This document shows, one piece after another, positions 8,338 to 16,174 of a stretch of DNA of 64,000 nucleotides. Location of the stretch: assembly GCA_910589145.1 (NCBI GenBank), contig CAJUSD010000003.1, positions 1 to 64,000 on the forward strand. The letters run 5' to 3'. Numbering within the stretch: position 1 is the first letter of the stretch; each line of letters opens with the position of its first letter. The notes under the pieces are model-generated. The model saw only the letters and a list, made by a program, of their open reading frames with translations, was not told the DNA's origin and did not search any database. The DNA is from an uncultured Oscillospiraceae bacterium (lineage in GTDB: Bacteria; Bacillota; Clostridia; Oscillospirales; Ruminococcaceae). The position numbers were made by a program, and so were the translations under genes.

Positions 8338-9102
8338 TTATGGATTGATGCCGTTTTCTTTCAGGAATGCAAGGCTCTCTGCCATACACTGGAAAGCGTC
8401 CTTTTGCCAGCGCTCCTGCTCGGCAAATGCCCATTTTACACCGGTTTCTTTACAGGCCCGAATGGAAGAAGTCCAGTCAATTTCCCCTTGTCCCAGCGGA
8501 ACCAGCAGTTCCTTTCCGCTGGAATCATGACAGCAATCTTTAAAGTGGACGAACTCGATCCGTCCCTGATAGTGGCGCATCCATTCGTCCGGGTCCAGCC
8601 CTGCCTTAATCAGATGGTATAGATCCAGCCCAAGCTGAAAGGAATCCGGGGTGTTTTCCATCAGGATATCCACAGCAGTTTTGTCACCAAACCGGCGGTA
8701 CTCCTGAGCCCTGGGATGGAAGGATACCACCTTGTTCTGAGCTTCCATTTGGGCAGCAAAAGCAGTAAGCTTCTCTGCAAAGGCCATACATCCATCCTCT
8801 GAAAAAAATTCGTAGGGTATCCCGCTGATACAGACATTCCTGCTGCCGCATAGGTGGTGAAGCCGCAGGGTATCCTCTAAATGCTCCATAACTGCTGAAT
8901 AATAATCCTGAGTGGAAACGCTGACAAGCCCGGCTTTTTTCAGGGCCTTTGCTATTGTTTCCGGTGGAATTTCCGGGTTTACCCATTGTATCTGGACAAT
9001 ACGGTAGCCCATTTCCCCCAGCCTGCAAAATGTTTCCTCCATCTGTTGAGGTGTTTGTAAATAAGCCTGTAAACTGGAAACCTGAGCGCCTGCTGTAATC
9101 AT
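8338..9102 (-). CDS. Sugar phosphate isomerase/epimerase-like TIM-barrel protein
   Basis: A 254-residue AP-endonuclease-2-like TIM barrel. Typical features: VQIQWVNPEIPPETI at the second strand, FHPRAQEY, the metal-ligand-like stretch LGLDLYHLIKAGLDP, and FVHFKDCCHD near the end, followed by GQGEIDW (the G-G-x-hydrophobic-D pattern of the family). Members isomerise or epimerise sugars and inositol derivatives; the substrate here is unknown. A TTG at 9108 is possible, but the ATG at 9102 lies 8 nt from GGGAGG and is preferred. It is a single-gene unit with no catabolic neighbour. Confidence 0.8.
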   Translation of the reverse strand: MITAGAQVSSLQAYLQTPQQMEETFCRLGEMGYRIVQIQWVNPEIPPETIAKALKKAGLVSVSTQDYYSAVMEHLEDTLRLHHLCGSRNVCISGIPYEFFSEDGCMAFAEKLTAFAAQMEAQNKVVSFHPRAQEYRRFGDKTAVDILMENTPDSFQLGLDLYHLIKAGLDPDEWMRHYQGRIEFVHFKDCCHDSSGKELLVPLGQGEIDWTSSIRACKETGVKWAFAEQERWQKDAFQCMAESLAFLKENGINP

Positions 9103-9412
9103 AATCAAAGCCTCCCTTTCTTTGCTGGTTATGTTGTGGATAAAATCTTCCTAGGTAACTGCATAGTGATAATATGACCAGTACTGACTCCACACCTAAT
9201 TAAGTTATCTTTCAGCATATCCAAATAATGAGGTTTGACAATCACTATATCACCTCTTTTATATAAATTTACCAAAAAGCGTATCTATAATCAATGGCTT
9301 TTCTGATTTTTCAGTAAAAACAATTGGACTTTCTACACTTTTTTAAAGTAAAATGCTTTGGCAATTTAAAAAGCGATACAGGTAAAGCCTGCACCGCTTA
9401 AACAGTTAAACT
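9103..9412. other. 310-bp intergenic region
   Basis: It holds the upstream region of the isomerase-like gene and, near 9371-9399, the terminator of the S51 peptidase gene. Apart from AT-rich stretches (about 9240-9370) nothing else was recognised. Confidence 0.5.
9371..9399 (-). terminator. Probable terminator of the S51 peptidase gene
   Basis: An imperfect hairpin: AAGCG and CAGG arms pair with CCTG and CGCTT, with two mismatches. On the minus strand it is followed by TTTT. It starts 13 bp beyond the stop of the peptidase gene. Confidence 0.55.
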
Positions 9413-9970
9413 CTATTGAATCACAACAATCGAATTCTCTTGAAAAAGGATAGCCTGCCGATTGCTGAGATTGATTTTTTCCTGCCAGTCCTTTGGATAA
9501 ACTCCTGTTTTGGCGCAGTTATCTTCTTTACAGTGAACGCCCAATGAACATTTCAGCAAACCCAGATTGTCCGGCAAATTGTTGGCGAAGATGATGCTTC
9601 CCGCACTTACCCCAACCACAATACCGCCGCCGCTGATAAAATCCAGGATCTTTTGGTTAAATCCCTGCTCGTTGATCCGTTTCAGCAGATATTTTGTATC
9701 CCCGCCGCATAAATAAACTACATCATAAATATCTTTAATAGGCTGTCCAAACTCGTTATGTAGATCATAAACACTGATGTTTTCATCTTTAATTCCACAG
9801 CTGCGAAGGTCATTTAAACACTTGGGCAAAACATCTATGGCGTCTGGAAATATGGCAGCTGTTGGAATAAACATCGCTTTTATCTCAGATGGCGGTTTGG
9901 GAAGCATTTCGGTAAAAGCGTCCGCTATCCGTTTGGTATCCAGTCCGCATGAGGTCAGGATGACATTCAT
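9413..9970 (-). CDS. Peptidase S51-family (dipeptidase E-like) protein
   Basis: A 185-residue protein. The catalytic-serine elbow is GVSAGSIIF in the context SGGGIVVGVSAGS, the nucleophile motif of the S51/dipeptidase E and type-1 glutamine-amidotransferase-like superfamily. YLCGGDTKYLL provides the conserved GGD-T turn upstream. Such enzymes cleave Asp-X dipeptides or have lost peptidase activity in some relatives. At 185 residues it is shorter than E. coli PepE (about 229), mainly at the C-terminus. The start at 9970 is supported by AAAGAGGAATTTTAT; the frame extends 10 codons further without a site. Confidence 0.82.
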   Translation of the reverse strand: MNVILTSCGLDTKRIADAFTEMLPKPPSEIKAMFIPTAAIFPDAIDVLPKCLNDLRSCGIKDENISVYDLHNEFGQPIKDIYDVVYLCGGDTKYLLKRINEQGFNQKILDFISGGGIVVGVSAGSIIFANNLPDNLGLLKCSLGVHCKEDNCAKTGVYPKDWQEKINLSNRQAILFQENSIVVIQ

Positions 9971-10060
9971 ATAAAATTCCTCTTTTCGGTTTAAGAACAT
10001 TTATTCCTTATTATTTTAACAGTCCACTGGAAATTTGTCAATTCCTGAAAATACTGAATT

Positions 10061-11167
10061 TCAAATACTAATATGATATGCCTTCAAAGCCGACGGAAGC
10101 GGATAATTTTTTCGTATCACTGCCGGAGTCTCCCAAACCAAGTCCCCCAAACACTCCAAAACACATTGATCAGATAAGTTTATTTCAAACCCCCGCATTT
10201 CCCACTGGATATGGGTGAAGATGTGCCGCGCTTCTCCCAGATCCTTTACAGAAAGGATAGATTCCTTTGGAAGCTGCAGACAGGTTTCCAGCTCCCCGGC
10301 AGAATAAAAGCCCTCTATATTGGGCAGCTCCCACATCCCCGCCAGAAGGCCCTTGCCGGGGCGCTTTCTGAGAGCAGCCTTTTTCCCCTGGCGCAGCAGA
10401 AGAACTGTCCGTTCCTCTATGCGCCGGGGTTTTTTGGGTGCTTTTACCGGCAAATCCTCCGCAGTCCCCCGCCGGAATCCCAAGCACAGCTCCCGGACTG
10501 GACACAAAAAGCACTGGGGAGCGCCGTTAGGGACACATACCACAGCCCCCAGTTCCATTAAAGCCTGGTTAAATAAATCCGGCCTGTCATGGGCAGGTCC
10601 GGCGGACATAACTTCGGACAGCATAGTTTCCACAGCGGACTTGGTTTCTGGCTGGGAAATATCAAGATGGCTGTCCAGAATCCTGGAAACTACCCGCAGG
10701 ACATTCCCGTCTACCGCGGGAACCGGAATCCGAAAGGCCAGGGAAGCCACTGCCCCTGCTGTATAAGGGCCAATCCCCGGCAGAGACTTTAACGCCCTGT
10801 AATCAGCGGGAAGTTCCCCGCCATATTGGGAAACAACAGCTTTTGCAGCTTTTTGAAGGTTCCTTGCCCGGCTGTAGTAGCCAAGCCCTTCCCACAATTT
10901 GAGAAGCCTGTCCTCCGAAACCTCTGCCAACGCCTGGATATCTGGAAGAGCTCGGAGAAATCGGGTATAATACCCCTTTACCGCTTCCACCCTGGTTTGC
11001 TGAAGCATGATCTCCGAAACCCATATTCCATAGGGGGATATCTGCTTTTTCAGCGTTGAACGCCAGGGGAGAACCCTGGCGTTCTGTTCAAACCATTGGA
11101 TCAGCGGCTTGGAGAGGTCGGAAATGGGTGCAGAGTCAAGGGGTGTGTTTTCCGTATTCCATTCCAT
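10061..11167 (-). CDS. mutY: A/G-specific adenine glycosylase MutY
   Basis: A 368-residue base-excision repair enzyme that removes adenine mispaired with 8-oxoguanine. The N-terminal helix-hairpin-helix domain holds PWR and the catalytic Glu in VSEIMLQQTRVE, the hairpin LPGIGPYTAGA, and the conserved Asp in PAVDGNVLRV. A [4Fe-4S] cluster loop follows with Cys spaced C-x6-8-C-x2-C-x5-C (CVPNGAPQCFLCPVRELC). The C-terminal NUDIX-like domain, which recognises 8-oxoG, includes KGLLAGMWELPNIEG. Length and order match canonical MutY. Start supported by GGAGGATTTAGGGG upstream. It lies 20 nt downstream of the glycosidase gene, so the two may share a transcript. Confidence 0.97.
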   Translation of the reverse strand: MEWNTENTPLDSAPISDLSKPLIQWFEQNARVLPWRSTLKKQISPYGIWVSEIMLQQTRVEAVKGYYTRFLRALPDIQALAEVSEDRLLKLWEGLGYYSRARNLQKAAKAVVSQYGGELPADYRALKSLPGIGPYTAGAVASLAFRIPVPAVDGNVLRVVSRILDSHLDISQPETKSAVETMLSEVMSAGPAHDRPDLFNQALMELGAVVCVPNGAPQCFLCPVRELCLGFRRGTAEDLPVKAPKKPRRIEERTVLLLRQGKKAALRKRPGKGLLAGMWELPNIEGFYSAGELETCLQLPKESILSVKDLGEARHIFTHIQWEMRGFEINLSDQCVLECLGDLVWETPAVIRKNYPLPSALKAYHISI

Positions 11168-11187
11168 AAGCCCCTAAATCCTCCTAA

Positions 11188-13212
11188 TCAGTAATAAAGT
11201 TCAATCATAGTGTGGCCGTCTACTTTGGGGACAGTAAAGCGGGTTCCACTGTCAACAGAACGCTCCAATGGAATGTCTTTCCCTTCCAAAGCCACTGAAA
11301 CTTTTTTAATCTCCTTTGGAAGATGCAGCTCAACCGGAATCTGATAAACAGGAATGACATTTTCAATGGTAAATAACTTGTCGCTGCGTTTTTCGGGAAT
11401 GTAGTGGAGCAGATGCAGGACATAACGCTTCTCCCCTTGCTGCTCGTTGATGCAGGCCAGCAGGCTGGTCGGACCCTGGTGGCGGAAAATCCTCTGGGGA
11501 AGCAGCAAATCAAGCGCATCATTTACCACTTGGCGGCACCATTGGGGATGCCTCTCCTGATAGATAGAGAAAACCGGATGGCTGAAATAAACTGTATTTT
11601 CCGTTCCAACAGCAGCGGGATATGCTTTTTCGTGGGATGACGGTGTATGTTTATGAGAGCAGAAATGCTCCCAAGTACGGTTAAAGTAGGGAACGGCGCA
11701 ATCCATTAGGATTTTCCCAGTTGTTGTCTTTACTTCCTGCCCTTTTTGGTACATGACATGCTCCGTCTTAGGGAGCTGTTTTCCCAGGGTATCGTTGGGA
11801 AGAATAAAGTCCGGGGAATAGGGTGCAGGGCCTATGTATGAGACGCCCAGTTCCGGCAGGGCGAATTCAATCTTTTCACCTTCTCCGGCCTTTGTCAGAC
11901 CGGAAAGCCCCGACGCGAGAATCTTTCCGCCATGGGCGAGATACTTCTGAAGCTTTGCCTTTAATTCGCCATCCACAGAAACCTCGTCAGGGAGAATCAG
12001 CAGCTTATACTTTGAAAAATCTGAGCAGTTGTCCACAATATCAAACTGGCAGCCCATTTCTTCCAGCATGGCTGATGCACCGCATACCGGCTTGGGGACT
12101 TCGCCTGTTCCGATGGGGATGGTATAACATTCAGGCGTAAACACCGCCATATCACAAACCGGGGAAGCATTGGCGCACCAGGGTTCTTTCTTTTCCACTT
12201 CGCTGTAAACAGAGCCAACCAGATCATAGACCGCCGGGGAAATTCTGCCATCTGGGTCAAGCTGATCTCCAATCAGGCACTTTGTATTAAAGGCCAGCAT
12301 ACGGAAACATTCATAGGAAAGCGCCTCTTTATTTTTAAAGGAATGAAAATCCCCCCAATCGGTATGGAATTTCCCAGTCTGGCCCAGCAGATCCAAGCCC
12401 AAAGTACGGGCATACCGGACAGTATTGGAAAAATGGGTATAGCCCCATCCGCCGCTGGGCAGAGATTCCAGTTCCAAATGGGAATAGCTGTCCAGGCTGT
12501 CCCGCACATAAGGCCCAATATGCCCGCAGTTATAGAAGATGGAGGCATTGGGGTTTTTCTCCCGGACAAGGGCTGATAGCTCCGCTTTCAGTTCTTGAAT
12601 TGATTTTTGCGAGAACTGGATGCGCTGGTCTTTCCGGGTGGGGTCAAAGCCTTGGGCTTTCATCTTGGCAATACAGGTGGGACAACTGCAATTTGCATTT
12701 CCTACAATGTCAAAAAACAAACCGTCAACAGGGTGAATTGTTTCCAGAACTTCGCTTGTCAGTTCTTTCAGAAAATCCCGATATCCTGTATTAATGCAGA
12801 GCATCCGATAAAATCCAGGCTGGAAAGTCTCTGCCGGGCCGCTTTCAAAATGGTCAAGGATACAGCCGTGTTCATCGTAAGCCAGCCATTCAGGATGGCG
12901 TCGGCTTTGCAGATAGTTCCATTGGACAGTAATGTAAACCGGGACCCGAATACCATGCCTATGGCAGGCATCAATCTGATCCTGTAGAAGGTTTTTGTTT
13001 TTCAGGCCGGGATGCACCATATCCGGGAACTTTTTAGAATCATAGTAGAGCATCCCGTGATGGCAGATAGCAAAGCAGCTGACAGAATTTACATGGGCTC
13101 TTTCCAGGGTGGAGGCGAATTCCTCCGCATCAAAATTCTGGCAGATGGGGGAAATTTTTTCACTGGTATGGAAATCCATATGGATTTGTCGGAAAGGAAG
13201 GTTAAAGGTCAT
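11188..13212 (-). CDS. Putative glycoside hydrolase (GHL6/GH42-like) with trimerisation-type domain
   Basis: A 674-residue cytosolic protein with no signal peptide. The N-terminal 350 residues look like a TIM-barrel glycosidase: FRQIHMDFHTSEKI opens the barrel, then HRHGIRVPVYITVQWNY, DGLFFDIVGNANCSCPTC with a small Cys cluster, and SHLELESLPSGGWGY. From about residue 370 a flavodoxin-like region (MGCQFDIVDNC, YKLLILPDEVSVDGEL, GGKILASG) resembles the beta-galactosidase trimerisation domain. A C-terminal beta domain follows. The substrate is unknown; beta-galactoside or fucoside activity would be guesses. Start supported by AAAGGAGGCATTGCC. Confidence 0.7.
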   Translation of the reverse strand: MTFNLPFRQIHMDFHTSEKISPICQNFDAEEFASTLERAHVNSVSCFAICHHGMLYYDSKKFPDMVHPGLKNKNLLQDQIDACHRHGIRVPVYITVQWNYLQSRRHPEWLAYDEHGCILDHFESGPAETFQPGFYRMLCINTGYRDFLKELTSEVLETIHPVDGLFFDIVGNANCSCPTCIAKMKAQGFDPTRKDQRIQFSQKSIQELKAELSALVREKNPNASIFYNCGHIGPYVRDSLDSYSHLELESLPSGGWGYTHFSNTVRYARTLGLDLLGQTGKFHTDWGDFHSFKNKEALSYECFRMLAFNTKCLIGDQLDPDGRISPAVYDLVGSVYSEVEKKEPWCANASPVCDMAVFTPECYTIPIGTGEVPKPVCGASAMLEEMGCQFDIVDNCSDFSKYKLLILPDEVSVDGELKAKLQKYLAHGGKILASGLSGLTKAGEGEKIEFALPELGVSYIGPAPYSPDFILPNDTLGKQLPKTEHVMYQKGQEVKTTTGKILMDCAVPYFNRTWEHFCSHKHTPSSHEKAYPAAVGTENTVYFSHPVFSIYQERHPQWCRQVVNDALDLLLPQRIFRHQGPTSLLACINEQQGEKRYVLHLLHYIPEKRSDKLFTIENVIPVYQIPVELHLPKEIKKVSVALEGKDIPLERSVDSGTRFTVPKVDGHTMIELYY

Positions 13213-13381
13213 AAAGGCAATGCCTCCTTTTTATTTTTATAAGGCTGATTATAACACGATTTATGGAGAATTGCCACTACATTGTCCTGCCATATGGAAT
13301 ATATTTTGTTCTAACGCATACAAATAAAACCAGATTACATCTTAACCTGATAAAAGATTGGTTAGGGGGATTGGGACATAT

Positions 13382-14293
13382 ATGTTAAGATATCACCGGC
13401 CAAGGCCAAAGATATTGGCGTTTCTGTCAGTGACCTTTGCAGCAGCTATCCTGTTTACAGCGATTTTAACCAGGGGGACAACCGCTGAACCAGCACAGGC
13501 TGATGCAGAAGAAGAAATTGCAATGCCAGTTATTATGTACCACCATATTCTGGAAAGCAGCAAGTTACTAGGCTCCTATGTCATCACGCCCACTGAGTTG
13601 GAAAATGATTTTAAATGGATTCAGAAGGAAGGCTATACGCCAATCGTTGTAGCAGATCTGCTCAACTATGTCTACAACGACGTTCCTTTGCCCGATAAAC
13701 CGATCATGATAACCTTTGACGACGGTTATGAAAGCAATTACGTATATGCTTATCCGCTTTTGCAAAAATACGGATATAAAGCAGTTATCAACATATTTGG
13801 ACGCTGTACCGATGAATTTACTCAGACAGAGGATAAACACATTAATTATTCCCATATCACATGGGATGAGATCCAGAAAATGGCGGAATCCGGCGTTATT
13901 GAATTCCAGAACCACAGCTATAATATGCACTCTAATTCCAATGGCAGCCGGAAAGGAATCCAAAAACTGTATAGTGAAGATGCAGCAGCTTATCGAAAAG
14001 CTCTTACCAATGATTTGGGGAAGCTTCAGGAAGAATTCGAGGAACATTTGGGATATTCGCCGACAGCCTTTGCATATCCGTTTGGATATATCGAGCCAGC
14101 CGCAGACAGCATTATTCGGGACATGGGATTTCAGGCTACTTTTTCCTGTGAAGAAAAAATCCATTATATTACAAAAGACCCTGAATCGCTATATAAAATT
14201 AAACGGTTTAACCGTCCACACAATATCAATACGTCGGACTTTTTCGCAAAGATTGAGAAAACCAGAAAACAAAAAGAAAAGGAAAAACTATAA
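13382..14293 (+). CDS. Membrane-anchored polysaccharide deacetylase (NodB domain)
   Basis: A 303-residue protein. An N-terminal hydrophobic segment (ILAFLSVTFAAAILFTAIL) acts as signal or anchor. The NodB homology domain shows motif 1 MITFDDGYES (the two Asp), motif 2 NHSYNMH (the His pair), AYPFGY (motif 3), plus an early MYHHIL. Family enzymes de-N-acetylate peptidoglycan, chitin oligomers or exopolysaccharide outside the cell. The C-terminal tail is Lys-rich. The frame is open from TTG 13358, but ATG 13382 with AGGGGGA upstream is the likely start. A strong terminator follows. Confidence 0.9.
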   Translation: MLRYHRPRPKILAFLSVTFAAAILFTAILTRGTTAEPAQADAEEEIAMPVIMYHHILESSKLLGSYVITPTELENDFKWIQKEGYTPIVVADLLNYVYNDVPLPDKPIMITFDDGYESNYVYAYPLLQKYGYKAVINIFGRCTDEFTQTEDKHINYSHITWDEIQKMAESGVIEFQNHSYNMHSNSNGSRKGIQKLYSEDAAAYRKALTNDLGKLQEEFEEHLGYSPTAFAYPFGYIEPAADSIIRDMGFQATFSCEEKIHYITKDPESLYKIKRFNRPHNINTSDFFAKIEKTRKQKEKEKL

Positions 14294-14306
14294 AGCGGCA
14301 GACTGG

Positions 14307-14333
14307 GGCTGGATTATTTTTAATAATCCAGCC
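14307..14333 (+). terminator. Terminator of the deacetylase gene
   Basis: A 12-bp perfect stem GGCTGGATTATT with TTT loop, 14 nt after the stop codon. The 3' flank AGCTTTATTG is moderately T-rich. It also lies downstream of the convergent XRE regulator gene and may serve both. Confidence 0.7.
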
Positions 14334-14364
14334 AGCTTTATTGTCAATTCCACATTCAATTGAT

Positions 14365-15249
14365 TTACTCCTCATCCATCTTCGGCCCCAGCAATGTCCT
14401 TGCGGCAGCACAGAGTATACCCGCCACCGGGTAAATCACCGCGGCAGTTCTCCAGCCGTTAATGGCCATCCCCAGCCCAACATAAAGCGCTGTAGCCAGT
14501 ATCATAATCAAACTGTATGCGGTGTGTACCCTGCGGCGGCGGATTCTGTCCTCCGGGGAAGGATTATTCTTCCAGTTGTACTTGGCTATGTTGTATTTAT
14601 CCTCCAGCATCCCGCCGTAGACCAGGAAAAACACTGCCCCCGCTATAATAAACAGGAACAGGCCCCCCATCCATTCCTCATAAATCAAATTACCATCTGA
14701 CCAAATCAGCAGTATCACACCAAACAGGATGGCCCCCACGCTGCCTGCGACATACCAAATAAGCCTGCGGCGGAACTGCTGTTTCTGTTCATCTGTATAA
14801 AAGTTATTGATTGTAGGGTTCTGCTTGCGGAAGTTGTCCTCCTCCATCCCGCTGGCAATCAGAACGATGGTACAAACTGCCACCGTCCCCAGTATCAGGA
14901 TCATGGAGACCATTTCCGACAGTCCCAGCACGCTGCTGAGAGCCGCAGCTGCAGCCCCCACGATAAAACCTGCAACCGCCCCTGCAACTTTCAGGGCAAA
15001 CAGATTCATAAAACGGTCGTATCCTGCGCTGTCCTCAGCCAGGGATTTTTCCGCGCTTCCCCGAAGAAGGGTGTCCATATCAATATGGAAGATATCACAG
15101 AGCTTCAGGATGGTTTCCATTTCGGGGTAGCTTGTTCCGGATTCCCATTTGGAAACTGACTGGCGGCTCACATCCAGCTTTTCAGCAAGCTGTTCTTGTG
15201 TCATATTCTGTCTTGTGCGCAGGTAGGGAAGATTTTCAGATAATGTCAT
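14365..15249 (-). CDS. XRE-family regulator with C-terminal membrane domain
   Basis: A 294-residue protein. Residues 5-60 are a lambda-repressor-type HTH: LRTRQNMTQEQLAEKLDVSR, then QSVSKWESGTSYPEMETI. After a linker come about six hydrophobic segments (FALKVAGAVAGFIVGAAAAA, MILILGTVAVCTIVLIASG, LIWYVAGSVGAILFGVILLI, LFLFIIAGAVFFLVYG, LIMILATALYVGLG, VIYPVAGILCAA). Membrane-tethered XRE proteins of this layout are common in Clostridia and probably sense an envelope cue, though targets are unknown. Start supported by GGAGGAACC upstream. The neighbouring gap holds repeats, so it is a monocistronic unit. Confidence 0.88.
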   Translation of the reverse strand: MTLSENLPYLRTRQNMTQEQLAEKLDVSRQSVSKWESGTSYPEMETILKLCDIFHIDMDTLLRGSAEKSLAEDSAGYDRFMNLFALKVAGAVAGFIVGAAAAALSSVLGLSEMVSMILILGTVAVCTIVLIASGMEEDNFRKQNPTINNFYTDEQKQQFRRRLIWYVAGSVGAILFGVILLIWSDGNLIYEEWMGGLFLFIIAGAVFFLVYGGMLEDKYNIAKYNWKNNPSPEDRIRRRRVHTAYSLIMILATALYVGLGMAINGWRTAAVIYPVAGILCAAARTLLGPKMDEE

Positions 15250-15539
15250 GAGAGGGTTCCTCCTTGTTCGTTGATGGCTTTATTCTACCCTTTCAAGGAG
15301 CGCAATTCAAGATATTCTCTGTTGCTTTTGAAGAAACTGGTGTAAACTTGCGGTTGCAAAGGGGGTTTTATAGGAATTAGATGCATTATTTCTGTGATTT
15401 CCTATAAAATCCATTAAAAGGATTTATTTTGACAGCAACCAAAAAAGGGTAAATTTATTCTTGAATTTTGGCTTCTATTATTCTTATTTTGACGTGAATT
15501 CGATGGAACCCTATCTTAATTTTAAGGTTTAGGCTTCAG

Positions 15540-15682
15540 GGGATGCCATCTCATCAGCCGTTGGCTGTTCACTGGCTGCAAGTGATAACCTTTAACAAAA
15601 AATCCCGCCATATATCCCCCCCCGGAAGCTGTTCTAAACCCTTTGCCTGCTGCTCCCACAAAAGAAAATGGCGGGATTTTCT
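15540..15682 (+). repeat. Structured dispersed element, copy A
   Basis: Begins GGGGATGCCATCTCATCAGCC, continues GTTGGCTGTTCACTGGCTGC, and ends with a long hairpin whose arms are AAAATCCCGCCAT (15599-15611) and its complement (15668-15680). The hairpin encloses a C8 run and GTTCTAAACCCTTTGCCTGC. The same order of parts recurs at 46808-46988, and the first half at 31864-31965 on the other strand. In the first hairpin, CAGCC-gtt-GGCTG here corresponds to CAACC-gtt-GGTTG at 46.8 kb, a compensatory change that suggests RNA structure. Confidence 0.65.
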
Positions 15683-15735
15683 ACAACTTTAAGGAGCTGT
15701 TTCTATATTTTGCTTGTGCTGTTTTTCAGTGAAAA

Positions 15736-15845
15736 GGGGTATTTCGCGTCTTGCGGGTTCAGTTCAGCAGAGCTGAACTGGCAACCAGGGAACTTTTTAG
15801 GAGTGCAGCTCTGCTGCACAACCCTGGGACCTTCAAACCTTTTTT
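15736..15845 (+). repeat. Dispersed intergenic repeat, family 1, copy 2
   Basis: Head GGGGTATTTCGCGTCTTGCG, then GGTTCAGTTCAGCAGAGCTG, a stem-loop region (CCAGGG ... CCCTGG enclosing GTGCAGCTCTGCTGCAC) and tail CTTCAAACCTTTTT. Same strand and order as the other three copies. Confidence 0.75.
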
Positions 15846-15876
15846 ATTCGCCTTATCGAACTCACGTTAAAATAAT

Positions 15877-15914
15877 AAACTGGCTGGGCTATCATCTGAT
15901 AGTCCAGCCAGTTT
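15877..15914. terminator. Strong isolated hairpin, terminator-like
   Basis: AAACTGGCTGG and CTATCA arms pair with TGATAG and CCAGCCAGTTT around a 2-nt TC loop, with a single G-T pair, followed by CGCTTTTCC. No protein gene ends just before it on either strand. It may terminate a transcript starting within the repeats, or be part of a mobile remnant. Confidence 0.5.
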
Positions 15915-16005
15915 CGCTTTTCCGTTGGTAATAGGAGAACTTCCTTGCCGAACAACAAAATGTTGTTTCAATCTACTCGTGAAAATAAAGAAGGAGACAA
16001 AATAA

Positions 16006-16059
16006 ATGGACAGCATCTTGTCAGTGAGGGATACTGGCTTTCTCTTTGCCCACCGCTGA
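16006..16059 (+). CDS. Possible 17-residue peptide with strong ribosome binding site
   Basis: An ATG 7 nt after AAGAAGGAGA opens a 17-codon frame (MDSILSVRDTGFLFAHR, then TGA). Upstream lies a small palindrome, AACAACA-aaa-TGTTGTT. The frame runs convergent to alaS. It could be a real micropeptide, a leader, or the broken start of a lost gene. No homologue is recognised. Confidence 0.25.
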   Translation: MDSILSVRDTGFLFAHR

Positions 16060-16174
16060 AATGCATCATTAACTTTTACCGCTGTGCAATCTTTACGTCA
16101 AGTTTTTTCCGGCATTTCATCTCCCCCTTGCAGAAGCTGGGGAATTGTTTTAAAAGCTTAAACCTTTTTCAGCC

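Larger units (their letters stand above)
15250..16174. other. 925-bp gene-poor region with two repeat families
   Basis: No supported protein gene of normal size. It contains the structured element A (15540-15682), a family 1 repeat (15736-15845), a strong hairpin (15877-15914) and a 17-codon frame (16006-16059). Open frames running leftwards from alaS on the plus strand are shadows. Confidence 0.6.

Noticed and set aside
15540..15682. Known riboswitch (c-di-GMP or cobalamin class)
   Set aside because: Some short blocks looked suggestive, but the conserved core sequences of those classes are absent, and copies do not precede suitable genes.
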